Of a stretch of 64,000 bases of DNA, positions 55,109-64,000 are shown piece by piece. A program made the position numbers and the translations under genes. This DNA is from an uncultured Psychrobacter sp. (lineage in GTDB: Bacteria > Pseudomonadota > Gammaproteobacteria > Pseudomonadales > Moraxellaceae). The stretch is taken from contig NZ_CANKZC010000006.1 in the NCBI RefSeq assembly GCF_947488565.1, positions 78,469-142,468 on the forward strand, read 5' to 3'. How positions within the stretch are numbered: position 1 is the stretch's first letter; every line of letters begins with the position of its first letter. The notes beneath the pieces are model-generated. The model had not been told where the DNA came from. It was given only the letters and a program-made list of their open reading frames with translations, and did not search any database.

Positions 55109-56602
55109 TTACTTCTCAAAAGCCGCCTTAGTAAATAACCCTGCGCGCTCTATCTCTCCTGCCAAACTTAGTAGCGTGGTCTCATCATTCATACGACCGA
55201 TCAATTGCATGCCAATTGGCAGACCCTTTTTACTCATTCCAAGTGGCAGTGACATGGCAGGTAAGCCTGTGACGTTACCGAGCAAAGTAAACGCCATTTT
55301 GCTCAGTACAGGATGGCTAAGCTTCTCAATCATTCCTGAGCTAAAGGTATATTTACCCATATTAATACCTTTATTTAATAGACCTGAGGTGCTCATTAAT
55401 ATCTCGTCTACTCGGCTTGGTGGCAACACCCCATGCTTCACCGCTGTCGTTGGTACCGTGGGACATAAGATCATATCGTATTGCTCAAGTAGCTTACCCG
55501 TCTGGTATTGGCTATCATGCCAGCCGTGTTTTGCATGTACTAAATCGACAGCAGACAATGAGCGGCCAAGCATCGCCATATTGTAAGTTTGTGGCTCTAG
55601 GTTTTGCACATGCTGTTTGCCATGGCAGCGCTCAATATCGTCAATAGTAAAAGCCGTATGGGCACACACCACTACGATAAAATCATGCCAAAATTTCTCG
55701 ATATTAATGTTTGGTTCAGCTGGCACAACGCGGTGCCCCATGGCCTCCAATTGCTTAGCGGTTTGTTCTAGAGTAGCCAACACCTCTTTATCCACTACAG
55801 TATCGGCAATGAGTGGCCGCTGATGTAAAGCAATCGTCAGCGGACGAGGTGCACGCATTGCTGCTTGCAAAAATGTGCCATTGGGCGGAGCAATCACATA
55901 AGGTGCACCCACCTCAGCGCCACTCGTCGCATCAAGCATCGCTGCACTATCACGCACCGTGCGCGTGATGACATGATCGGCGATCGCGCCATCCCAGCCT
56001 TCACCAAATGCAGGACCAATTGGATTGCGGCCGCGACTAGGTTTAAGGCCAAATGCACCGCACCATGCTGCAGGAAAGCGTATCGAGCCGCCACCATCTC
56101 CTGCGCCTGCCATCGGTACAATACCGCTGGCGACTGCCGCTGCACTACCGCCCGATGAGCCACCAGAGCTATAGCCTTTTTTGAATGGGTTGTGGGTAGC
56201 GCCATGCGCTTTGGGCTCAGTAGTAATGATTAAACCAAACTCGGGAGTATTGGTCTTGCCAAAGGTATTAACGCCACTGGCTTTCATACGTTTGACAATT
56301 TCGCTGTCGTAATCGGTCATGATATTGACACTGCGACTGCCCATGGTTAATGGCTCATCAGCGAAATAGAAAGATAAGTCTTTGAGAAGATAAGGGACAC
56401 CAGTAAATGCACCTTTCGGTAATCCTGCTTGCGCGGCATCATAGGCACGCTCATCAAAGCGATGAATAATGGCATTAAGCTTTGGATTGAGTTTGTTGGC
56501 TTGATTGACGGCAGCATCTAACAACTCTTTGGCGCTGACTTGTCCTGAATTGACCAATTCTGCTAATCCTAGCGCGTCGTACTGAGTATATTCTTTAAAC
56601 AT
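55109..56602 (-). CDS. Amidase signature family hydrolase
   Basis: A 497-residue amidase. The Ser-cisSer-Lys triad is K74 (YLLKDLS), S149 ([16 protein letters not shown] at 145-160) and S173 ([15 protein letters not shown]). Spacings (75 and 24) equal those of fatty-acid amide hydrolase and peptide amidase. The C-terminal part has [28 protein letters not shown]. It is not GatA: the gene is alone, without gatC or gatB. The substrate may be 6-aminohexanoate-like or another amide; this cannot be told. The ATG at 56602 follows a weak AGGA site. Confidence 0.9.
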   Translation of the reverse strand: MFKEYTQYDALGLAELVNSGQVSAKELLDAAVNQANKLNPKLNAIIHRFDERAYDAAQAGLPKGAFTGVPYLLKDLSFYFADEPLTMGSRSVNIMTDYDSEIVKRMKASGVNTFGKTNTPEFGLIITTEPKAHGATHNPFKKGYSSGGSSGGSAAAVASGIVPMAGAGDGGGSIRFPAAWCGAFGLKPSRGRNPIGPAFGEGWDGAIADHVITRTVRDSAAMLDATSGAEVGAPYVIAPPNGTFLQAAMRAPRPLTIALHQRPLIADTVVDKEVLATLEQTAKQLEAMGHRVVPAEPNINIEKFWHDFIVVVCAHTAFTIDDIERCHGKQHVQNLEPQTYNMAMLGRSLSAVDLVHAKHGWHDSQYQTGKLLEQYDMILCPTVPTTAVKHGVLPPSRVDEILMSTSGLLNKGINMGKYTFSSGMIEKLSHPVLSKMAFTLLGNVTGLPAMSLPLGMSKKGLPIGMQLIGRMNDETTLLSLAGEIERAGLFTKAAFEK

Positions 56603-56728
56603 TTTTGCATCCTTGCTTAGAAATAATTTTACTTATGATCATCAAGCCTATTGAGTATATCGGTTTAGATAGCAGACGAATAGACACCTATCAGTACTAC
56701 TCTGTTCATTACTCTATTTACTAAAACG

Positions 56729-56760
56729 AAAAAGCGAGCCACTATTGCGACTCGCTTTTT
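56729..56760 (-). terminator. Intrinsic terminator after ftsK
   Basis: AAAAAGCGAG (56729-56738) pairs with CTCGCTTTTT (56751-56760) around a 12-base loop; 24 bases past the ftsK stop. Confidence 0.85.
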
Positions 56761-56783
56761 CTTAATACAATCAAATCTAACCT

Positions 56784-59700
56784 TTACATCAATAACTCAC
56801 GCTTACCACTTTTACCCATGGAGCTGACCAGTCCAGCCTCCTCCATAGAGTCGACGATGCGCGCCGCGCGGTTATAACCGATACTAAATTTGCGTTGAAT
56901 GCTAGAAGCAGATACTTTACGAGTCTCCATAATAAAGGCGACTGCATCATTATAAAGATCATCGTCTTCACCAGATGCACTACCAGCACCACCACCGCCA
57001 GGGCTCGACAATTCAAAATTGCCCGCCATGTTGTCGATATAGTCTGGTGCACCGCGTTCACGCCATGCATCGCACACACGGTTGACCTCTTCGTCACTGA
57101 CATAAGCACCGTGGACGCGATCTGGCTCAATCTGTCCTGGTCCTAAAAACAACATATCACCGTTGCCAAGCATGTCTTCTGCCCCGCCACTATCCAAAAT
57201 CGTCCGTGAATCGACTTTTGAGTTAACCCGTAGCGCGGCTCTTACTGGGATATTGGCTTTAATCAGACCAGTAATAACATCTACCGATGGTCGCTGAGTG
57301 GCAAGCATCAGATGGATACCTGCCGCCCGCGATTTTTGTGCCAAGCGGGTGATAAGCTCTTCTGCTTGCTTACCGACCTGCATAATCATATCGGCAAACT
57401 CATCTGCAACAATGACAATCATCGGCAAGGTTTTAAGCTTCGGTGCTTGGTCAATGCTTACACTATCGTTAGGTCGCCATAATGGATCAAGCATCGGCTT
57501 GCCAGCTTTTTCAGCAGCTATTACCTTTTTGTTAAACTCATTCAGCTTACGTACCTTTAGCAAGCTCATTAATTGATAACGGCGCTCCATTTCAGCCACG
57601 CACCAAGATAAGCTACTAGCTGCTTCTGTCATATCCGTGACGACAGGCGTTAATAGATGTGGAATGTCGTTATAGTTGGCAAGCTCCAGCTGCTTTGGAT
57701 CAATGAGAATCAGGCGCAAATCATTTGGCGTATATTTAAGTAGCATCGAGAGCAGCATTGAGTTTACCAATACTGACTTACCAGAACCTGTCGTACCTGC
57801 AACCAACATATGCGGTGCGCGAGCAAGATCAGTAATAATAGGATTGCCACCGATATCTTTACCCATTGCCATGCTGATTTGCGCTTTAGGGTCTTTGTAT
57901 TTTTCGGTATTTAAAAGCTCAATCAGACGCACCATTTCGCGTTTTTTATTTGGCACTTCGATACCAATATAAGGCTTACCTGGAATAACTTCGACCACAC
58001 GTAATGACGCCATAGACAATGAGCGCGCCAAATCACGTGAAATACCCGTAACCTTGCTGGCTTTTACCCCAGCGGCCAAATCTACTTCAAAGCGTGTGAC
58101 GACTGGTCCTGGAATCGCATTTACGACCGAGGCTTTGACATTAAATTCTTGTAGTTTAATCTCCAATAGCTCTGATAACTGCTCAAGCTCTTGAATGGTA
58201 TAGCTTGGCTTACGATCAGGATCTGGTTTATCCAAGATAGACAGCTCTGGAATGGGGGTCAGCTGCGCACGATATTGAGCGGTTTGCATTGAGCGCGACT
58301 TTTGACTAAACGCTGCATCATCACTGATATCAGGCATGACTGGCGCATCTGTATCGCCCAAACGACTATCGTCTTCTGGCATCATATCGGTAATATGATT
58401 ACTACTATCACCCTCGGGGACGGCAAAGCTCATCGTTGGTTTGGACGCTGCTATCGGCTCAACACTTACGCTTTCGCTTTGATTAGCGCTTTCTACCGCC
58501 GGCTCAGCTTTTGGCGCCGTCTTTGGGTTGGCAGGTGGCGTATTGGTCGGGGTCATATCTTTCGATATCACTGGCTCTTGTACGTTTAACTTTCGTTTAA
58601 CCTCAACGTTGTCAGTTTCCGCCGCTCTCTCTTCTATTCTAGGCTCTTCAGCTACAAACTCTTTAGATATAGATTTTTTCTCTACCGCTTCTTTAGCGAT
58701 AGACTCTGCAACTATAGGCTGATCTTCAATGACTGGTGAAGCTTGATGTTCAGTTAAATTTTTAGCTTCGCGTATTGGATTTTGATGGTCGGTAACGACG
58801 TTATCAGCAGAGGTCGTATGCTCAAACGAAGATACTGTATCTGCCTTTGCAGGCTCGTTCTCAGCTAGCCAAGTATCTGCCAACGCATCTAGATTGGGGG
58901 TTTGTTCAATAGCAGCAGTCGTATCTCTTTGTTCAGATTTGACTGCATCAGATTGGTTATTTTCAAACGCTGTATCGTCATATTCTACTGCTTGCTCAAA
59001 ATCTACATGAGTAGTTTCTACAGGTGCAGATGTAACAGAATCTGTAGCAGGCATCGGCGTTGATACGTATTGATCTTTTTTAGCTTCAGTGGCCAATAAA
59101 TCATCGACCGTACCAGCATCATTCCATGCAAAACTAGGTTCAACCTTACGAGTAGGCATAGTGGGTGCTACTACTTGTGTCCTATTATTAGCGTTTTCAG
59201 TATGGTTATTCGATATAGAAGCTGATGCTTGTGAACTGTCATACATAGTAGCCTGATTTGCAGCAGATTCAGCCGCAACAGTTGCCTTGACGCTAGCGCC
59301 AAGTCCTGACTTAGCCAAAAAATCCGTTAGCGCGTGACTAAAGCGACTATTATTGTCTGGCGTATGGCTTACGCCAGCGGTTTGTAGCTCGAGGGGTAGT
59401 TGCTCGTAGTCATCGGCACTTTGTTTCGCTTTACGTTCAGTGCTTATATGGTTGTTAGTACTGGCAGCTAAATTATGAACTGCGCTGTTTTCTTCATCGT
59501 TAGATGCTGTATTATCAGAGCCTTGCTGACTGTAAATATGCTGAACACTATTATCTTTGACACCTGAGCCAAGCCACGACAAATCGATAAGCTTGCCATA
59601 TAACTTATGCCAATGAATATTGAACGCAAACGTCGCAGTGATACCGACAAACCCTGCCAAAAACAACACACTTCCCCACTGCGATAATAGCTGCGTCAGG

Positions 59701-60140
59701 CGTGCTTGCAACTCAAGCCCGATGATGCCGCCTGCAACGCCTTCAAGGCCTGATGCAATAGGGTCTGTAACTTGCTGTACTAGAGCAACAATTTGCGCAA
59801 ACAAGGCACTACTACTCAGTATCAAAAAGACATAAGCCACCAAACGTAGCAACCAAAACGTCGGCTTATTGTCCCACCAAATCAAGATAGATTCATAGAT
59901 TAAAAAAGCCAGTAGCCACCAAGCGCCAAAGCCAAAAAAGCTATAGAACAGATCAGACAACCATGCGCCTGTTGAGCCGCCCATATTGTTAATCGTCGTC
60001 ATATCACTGCTAATATGCGACCAGCTAGGATCATTGCCAGTATAGGTCGATAAAATAACGAACAAATAAACGGCCAAAATTATCCCAAGAAAGGTAAATA
60101 TCCCTTTTTTTAAATACTCAATAAGCGGTGCTGATATCAC
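56784..60140 (-). CDS. ftsK: DNA translocase FtsK
   Basis: An 1118-residue cell-division protein that pumps DNA through the closing septum and activates XerCD at dif. Four to five membrane helices occupy about 1-175. A long acidic, Thr/Glu/Ala-rich linker spans about 190-610. The motor has Walker A GTTGSGKSVLVN near 780 and Walker B VIVADEFADM, then STRVDSR-like KVDSRTILD and the GNGDMLF segment. The C-terminal gamma winged helix (about 1055-1118, MEEAGLVSSMGKSGKRE) recognises KOPS sites. Length is shorter than E. coli FtsK through a shorter linker. Confidence 0.97.
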   Translation of the reverse strand: MISAPLIEYLKKGIFTFLGIILAVYLFVILSTYTGNDPSWSHISSDMTTINNMGGSTGAWLSDLFYSFFGFGAWWLLAFLIYESILIWWDNKPTFWLLRLVAYVFLILSSSALFAQIVALVQQVTDPIASGLEGVAGGIIGLELQARLTQLLSQWGSVLFLAGFVGITATFAFNIHWHKLYGKLIDLSWLGSGVKDNSVQHIYSQQGSDNTASNDEENSAVHNLAASTNNHISTERKAKQSADDYEQLPLELQTAGVSHTPDNNSRFSHALTDFLAKSGLGASVKATVAAESAANQATMYDSSQASASISNNHTENANNRTQVVAPTMPTRKVEPSFAWNDAGTVDDLLATEAKKDQYVSTPMPATDSVTSAPVETTHVDFEQAVEYDDTAFENNQSDAVKSEQRDTTAAIEQTPNLDALADTWLAENEPAKADTVSSFEHTTSADNVVTDHQNPIREAKNLTEHQASPVIEDQPIVAESIAKEAVEKKSISKEFVAEEPRIEERAAETDNVEVKRKLNVQEPVISKDMTPTNTPPANPKTAPKAEPAVESANQSESVSVEPIAASKPTMSFAVPEGDSSNHITDMMPEDDSRLGDTDAPVMPDISDDAAFSQKSRSMQTAQYRAQLTPIPELSILDKPDPDRKPSYTIQELEQLSELLEIKLQEFNVKASVVNAIPGPVVTRFEVDLAAGVKASKVTGISRDLARSLSMASLRVVEVIPGKPYIGIEVPNKKREMVRLIELLNTEKYKDPKAQISMAMGKDIGGNPIITDLARAPHMLVAGTTGSGKSVLVNSMLLSMLLKYTPNDLRLILIDPKQLELANYNDIPHLLTPVVTDMTEAASSLSWCVAEMERRYQLMSLLKVRKLNEFNKKVIAAEKAGKPMLDPLWRPNDSVSIDQAPKLKTLPMIVIVADEFADMIMQVGKQAEELITRLAQKSRAAGIHLMLATQRPSVDVITGLIKANIPVRAALRVNSKVDSRTILDSGGAEDMLGNGDMLFLGPGQIEPDRVHGAYVSDEEVNRVCDAWRERGAPDYIDNMAGNFELSSPGGGGAGSASGEDDDLYNDAVAFIMETRKVSASSIQRKFSIGYNRAARIVDSMEEAGLVSSMGKSGKRELLM

Positions 60141-61869
<1,729 letters not shown>

Positions 61870-62661
61870 ATGGGCAACTTCTCCCAACAGAATGATAGTC
61901 ATATCACGCCTGAGACTTTAAAAAGTCTTGGGCGTTATGACTTTCCTAACCCTATTTCTATCGATCCAGATGGTATCGGTATCGTGGCGATAGGTGGCGA
62001 TCTAGCACCTCAAACGCTAATTTCCGCCTACGCGCAGGGATTATTCCCTTGGTTTAACGAAGATGAACCTATCGCTTGGTGGTGTCCTGAGCCGCGTTGC
62101 GTTATAGTGCCGACCGATTATAAACCAAGCAAATCGCTACGCAAGCAAGCAGACCGTACTCGTTGGCAGCTGACGCTCAATCAAGCGTTTGATGATGTGA
62201 TTCATGCCTGTAGTTTACCGCGCAGTGATGGTTTGTCTGAAGGTGAGCATACTTGGATACATGAGGAAATGATCGAGGCTTACACAGCGCTTCATGCTCA
62301 TGGATTTGCCCATAGTATTGAAGTTTGGGATGAGAAAGGCGCGCTCATTGGTGGACTTTATGGGTTAAAAATAGGCCGTATTTATTTTGGTGAGTCGATG
62401 TTTCACCGTGCCTCTAATGCCTCAAAAATTGCATTCTGGGGCTTGATGCGTTTGTGCGAACAAAGCAATGTCGCACTTGTAGACTGTCAGTTGCCAAATG
62501 ATCATCTAATAAGCTTAGGCGCAACGACTTTACCACGTCCTCACTTTTTAGCGCAGCTAGATACGCTGATTGGCAGTGGTTCAACCACATGGCGAAAAGA
62601 TTCTCACAAATCCTTATCCGTATCGCTAATTGATACAATAGAGCCATGGCAACTTAAGTGA
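61870..62661 (+). CDS. aat: Leucyl/phenylalanyl-tRNA--protein transferase
   Basis: A 263-residue enzyme that adds Leu or Phe to proteins with N-terminal Arg or Lys, feeding the ClpAP N-degron pathway. Conserved blocks are GLLAIGGDL-like GIVAIGGDL, AYAQGLFPWFNEDEPIAWWCPEPR (about 54-77), THIHEEMIEAY-like TWIHEEM, and GLYGLKIGRIYFGESMF. Its ATG begins immediately after the trxB stop; translation depends on re-initiation or on a site inside trxB. The MerR gene starts 57 bases downstream. Length is slightly above the usual 234. Confidence 0.96.
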   Translation: MGNFSQQNDSHITPETLKSLGRYDFPNPISIDPDGIGIVAIGGDLAPQTLISAYAQGLFPWFNEDEPIAWWCPEPRCVIVPTDYKPSKSLRKQADRTRWQLTLNQAFDDVIHACSLPRSDGLSEGEHTWIHEEMIEAYTALHAHGFAHSIEVWDEKGALIGGLYGLKIGRIYFGESMFHRASNASKIAFWGLMRLCEQSNVALVDCQLPNDHLISLGATTLPRPHFLAQLDTLIGSGSTTWRKDSHKSLSVSLIDTIEPWQLK

Positions 62662-62718
62662 GAACAAATGCTATTGTAATAACAAACCTTTTTATAATTA
62701 CCGGTCAACGAGGTTAGT

Positions 62719-63159
62719 ATGGCACCTGATACATCGTTTTTACTAATTGGAAAATTGGCAACACAGGCCAATACGACCAAGGACACCATACGCCATTATG
62801 ATCAATTGGGGCTGCTAAAATCACGTAAGCGCCAAGCGGGTTCGCGGCTCTATACTGAGTTTCATTCAGAGTGTATTGAACGTATCGAGCTGATCAAGAG
62901 CGCTCAAGCTATTGGCTTTACGCTCACTGAAATCAAAGACAGCCTTAATGACTATTATGATGGGCACCTCAACCTTGATGATCAACTGATGCTGACGCAG
63001 CAAAAGCTTACGCAAGTGAAAAAGCAACAGGCAAATATAAATCGTATGGTCGAGTTACTCACTGAGCGTATTGAAGTACTTGAACGTATGAAAGCAGACA
63101 GTACTTATAATATTGATGGCGCAGACTGTAAAATACCTAACGCTGCCCCTCCGCTATAA
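62719..63159 (+). CDS. MerR family transcriptional regulator
   Basis: A 146-residue regulator. The N-terminal winged helix-turn-helix (about 7-75) reads LLIGKLATQANTTKDTIRHYDQLGLLKSRKRQAGSRLY, followed by the dimer coiled coil (about 82-125, TQQKLTQVKKQQANINRMVELL). The C-terminus has a single Cys in GADCKIPNAAPPL; metal-sensing MerR proteins usually have two or three, so a metal signal is not supported. No transporter or resistance gene is adjacent. It probably regulates itself or a distant target. Ribosome site GAGGT before the ATG at 62719. Confidence 0.88.
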   Translation: MAPDTSFLLIGKLATQANTTKDTIRHYDQLGLLKSRKRQAGSRLYTEFHSECIERIELIKSAQAIGFTLTEIKDSLNDYYDGHLNLDDQLMLTQQKLTQVKKQQANINRMVELLTERIEVLERMKADSTYNIDGADCKIPNAAPPL

Positions 63160-63214
63160 CCTTTTCAAAAAATGCGAAACTCACAACACTAAATCACAAT
63201 ATTAAATCACAGAG

Positions 63215-63706
63215 CTATAGCAAACGTTGCATGATGAGCGCATCAATTGCTGGCTGTTTCGGTATACGATAATAACCCTGACGCTTATGAATCATTGAAA
63301 ACCCTTGCTGTTCATACAAAGCTATCGCAGGAGCGTTGTCCGCCCGTACTTCTAACAGTAGCGTCGCTACATTTTTATTTATCAGTTCAGTATTTAATTT
63401 ATCAAAAATCTGCGAGGCGATACCTTGGCGCTGATACTCAGGACGAGTACCGATACGTAAGATTTCTGCTTGTTCAAACATAACTTGGTACAAACAATAC
63501 CCAACTACCTTTTTATAATCAGTCTTTTTTTCTTGTAGCTCATCATAAACGACAATCATATCAATACTGTCTTGCTCAAATAGCTCAACCAATGTCTTAC
63601 ACGCCCATGCATCTTGCGATTGGACCTGAGTTTCGATAGTAGCTATAGCCTGAATGACTTGCTCAATAAAGGCTTGGCTATCTGATAGCTTTTGTATAGT
63701 AAACAC
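63215..63706 (-). CDS. rimI: Ribosomal protein S18 alanine N-acetyltransferase RimI
   Basis: A 163-residue GNAT enzyme that acetylates the N-terminal Ala of S18. The acetyl-CoA motif is IGTRPEYQRQGIASQIFD (about 85-102), with RQGIAS as the pyrophosphate loop; VRADNAPAIALYEQQGFSMIHKRQGYYR (about 120-147) closes the fold and is typical of RimI. The gene lies alone; the usual neighbour tsaB is not in the window. The ATG at 63706 has AAGG about 7 bases upstream. Confusion with another GNAT is possible but unlikely. Confidence 0.85.
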   Translation of the reverse strand: MFTIQKLSDSQAFIEQVIQAIATIETQVQSQDAWACKTLVELFEQDSIDMIVVYDELQEKKTDYKKVVGYCLYQVMFEQAEILRIGTRPEYQRQGIASQIFDKLNTELINKNVATLLLEVRADNAPAIALYEQQGFSMIHKRQGYYRIPKQPAIDALIMQRLL

Positions 63707-63886
63707 GGCTTAACCTTTCATGTTATTGCTTTAATTATGTCTATAATATATTAACAACTAGGTAGTAAGGTCTAAAATAACCCTCAAAATAATGATATAT
63801 TCTAAATGAATTAAATTCTATCTTAACGTCAATACCAGCGTTTATGTACTGCTTCTACATACATGGTGCTTTTATTTATTCCACAA

Positions 63887-63914
63887 AAAAGCCACCCTAT
63901 AAAGGATGGCTTTT
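63887..63914 (-). terminator. Intrinsic terminator of the edge tuf gene
   Basis: AAAAGCCACCCT (63887-63898) pairs with AGGATGGCTTTT (63903-63914) with one mismatch; an A-run at 63885-63890 gives the minus-strand U-run. It lies about 46 bases past the stop at 63960. Confidence 0.75.
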
Positions 63915-63959
63915 CACTAATCAATACTCGGTGTCAGCTTGCGCTGAGATCAGTAGCGC

Positions 63960-64000
63960 TTAGTTTTTAACGTTAGCTACCACACCAGCACCTACAGTAC
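63960..64000 (-). CDS. tuf: Elongation factor Tu, C-terminal end (partial)
   Basis: Only the last 12 codons and TAA (63960-63962) are inside the window. They read TVGAGVVANVKN, matching the conserved TVGAGVV-x(4-5) terminus of bacterial EF-Tu, which delivers aminoacyl-tRNA to the ribosome. The gene continues beyond 64000 on the minus strand. The short length leaves some doubt, but the sequence is very characteristic and a terminator follows as expected. Confidence 0.8.
   Translation of the reverse strand, partial: TVGAGVVANVKN

Noticed and set aside
63120-63159. Metal-sensing motif at the MerR C-terminus
   Set aside because: Only one Cys is present and no metal transport or resistance gene is nearby.

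Overview
The window looks like chromosomal DNA of a moderately AT-rich gammaproteobacterium of the family Moraxellaceae, most likely Psychrobacter. This rests on gene content, gene order (accD-folC-SPOR protein, map-glnD-dapC, trpFBA) and protein sequence feel; it is inference, not a database match. Nearly everything is core metabolism or housekeeping. There is no prophage, insertion sequence, CRISPR array or rRNA operon.

Layout. 1-5.5 kb: a YdhR-like monooxygenase, a DUF1853 protein, a probable outer-membrane barrel protein, a large lipoprotein and a membrane-anchored DUF2726 protein. 5.6-12.9 kb (minus strand): trpF, trpB, trpA, accD, folC and a LysM/SPOR envelope protein. 13.1-20.6 kb: a photolyase, a DUF4230 protein, proS, queF and an ABC-2 exporter pair. 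20.8-27.5 kb: a cytochrome c5-like protein, tRNA-Arg(CCG), an unlisted 27-residue membrane mini-ORF, a class III sirtuin, an adenine-deaminase-like enzyme and a TPM/TPM/LemA cluster. 28.5-36.1 kb: an alanine/glycine:cation symporter with a 950-base upstream gap, two tandem fasciclin lipoproteins and cobalamin-dependent metH.

36.3-38.2 kb is the one clear accessory spot. An AT-rich, minus-strand RnlA-RnlB toxin-antitoxin pair (RNase LS family) sits between metH and a methyltransferase gene, beside a coding-like gene remnant and an imperfect inverted repeat. RnlAB is a known phage-defence module in E. coli; here its catalytic residues look intact.

38.2-64 kb: a TolB-like lipoprotein, a 47-residue DUF2256 zinc protein and a SAM methyltransferase in one run; a META-domain lipoprotein; map-glnD and dapC; a CBS/DUF294 nucleotidyltransferase-like protein with a DEDDh exonuclease and a PBP4-type dacB; YetF-like and other membrane proteins; rlmH, a YgiD-like dioxygenase, an amidase, ftsK, trxB-aat, a MerR regulator and rimI. 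At the right edge are the last codons of a minus-strand tuf gene (EF-Tu). Intrinsic terminators are common and usually mark gene ends on the minus strand.
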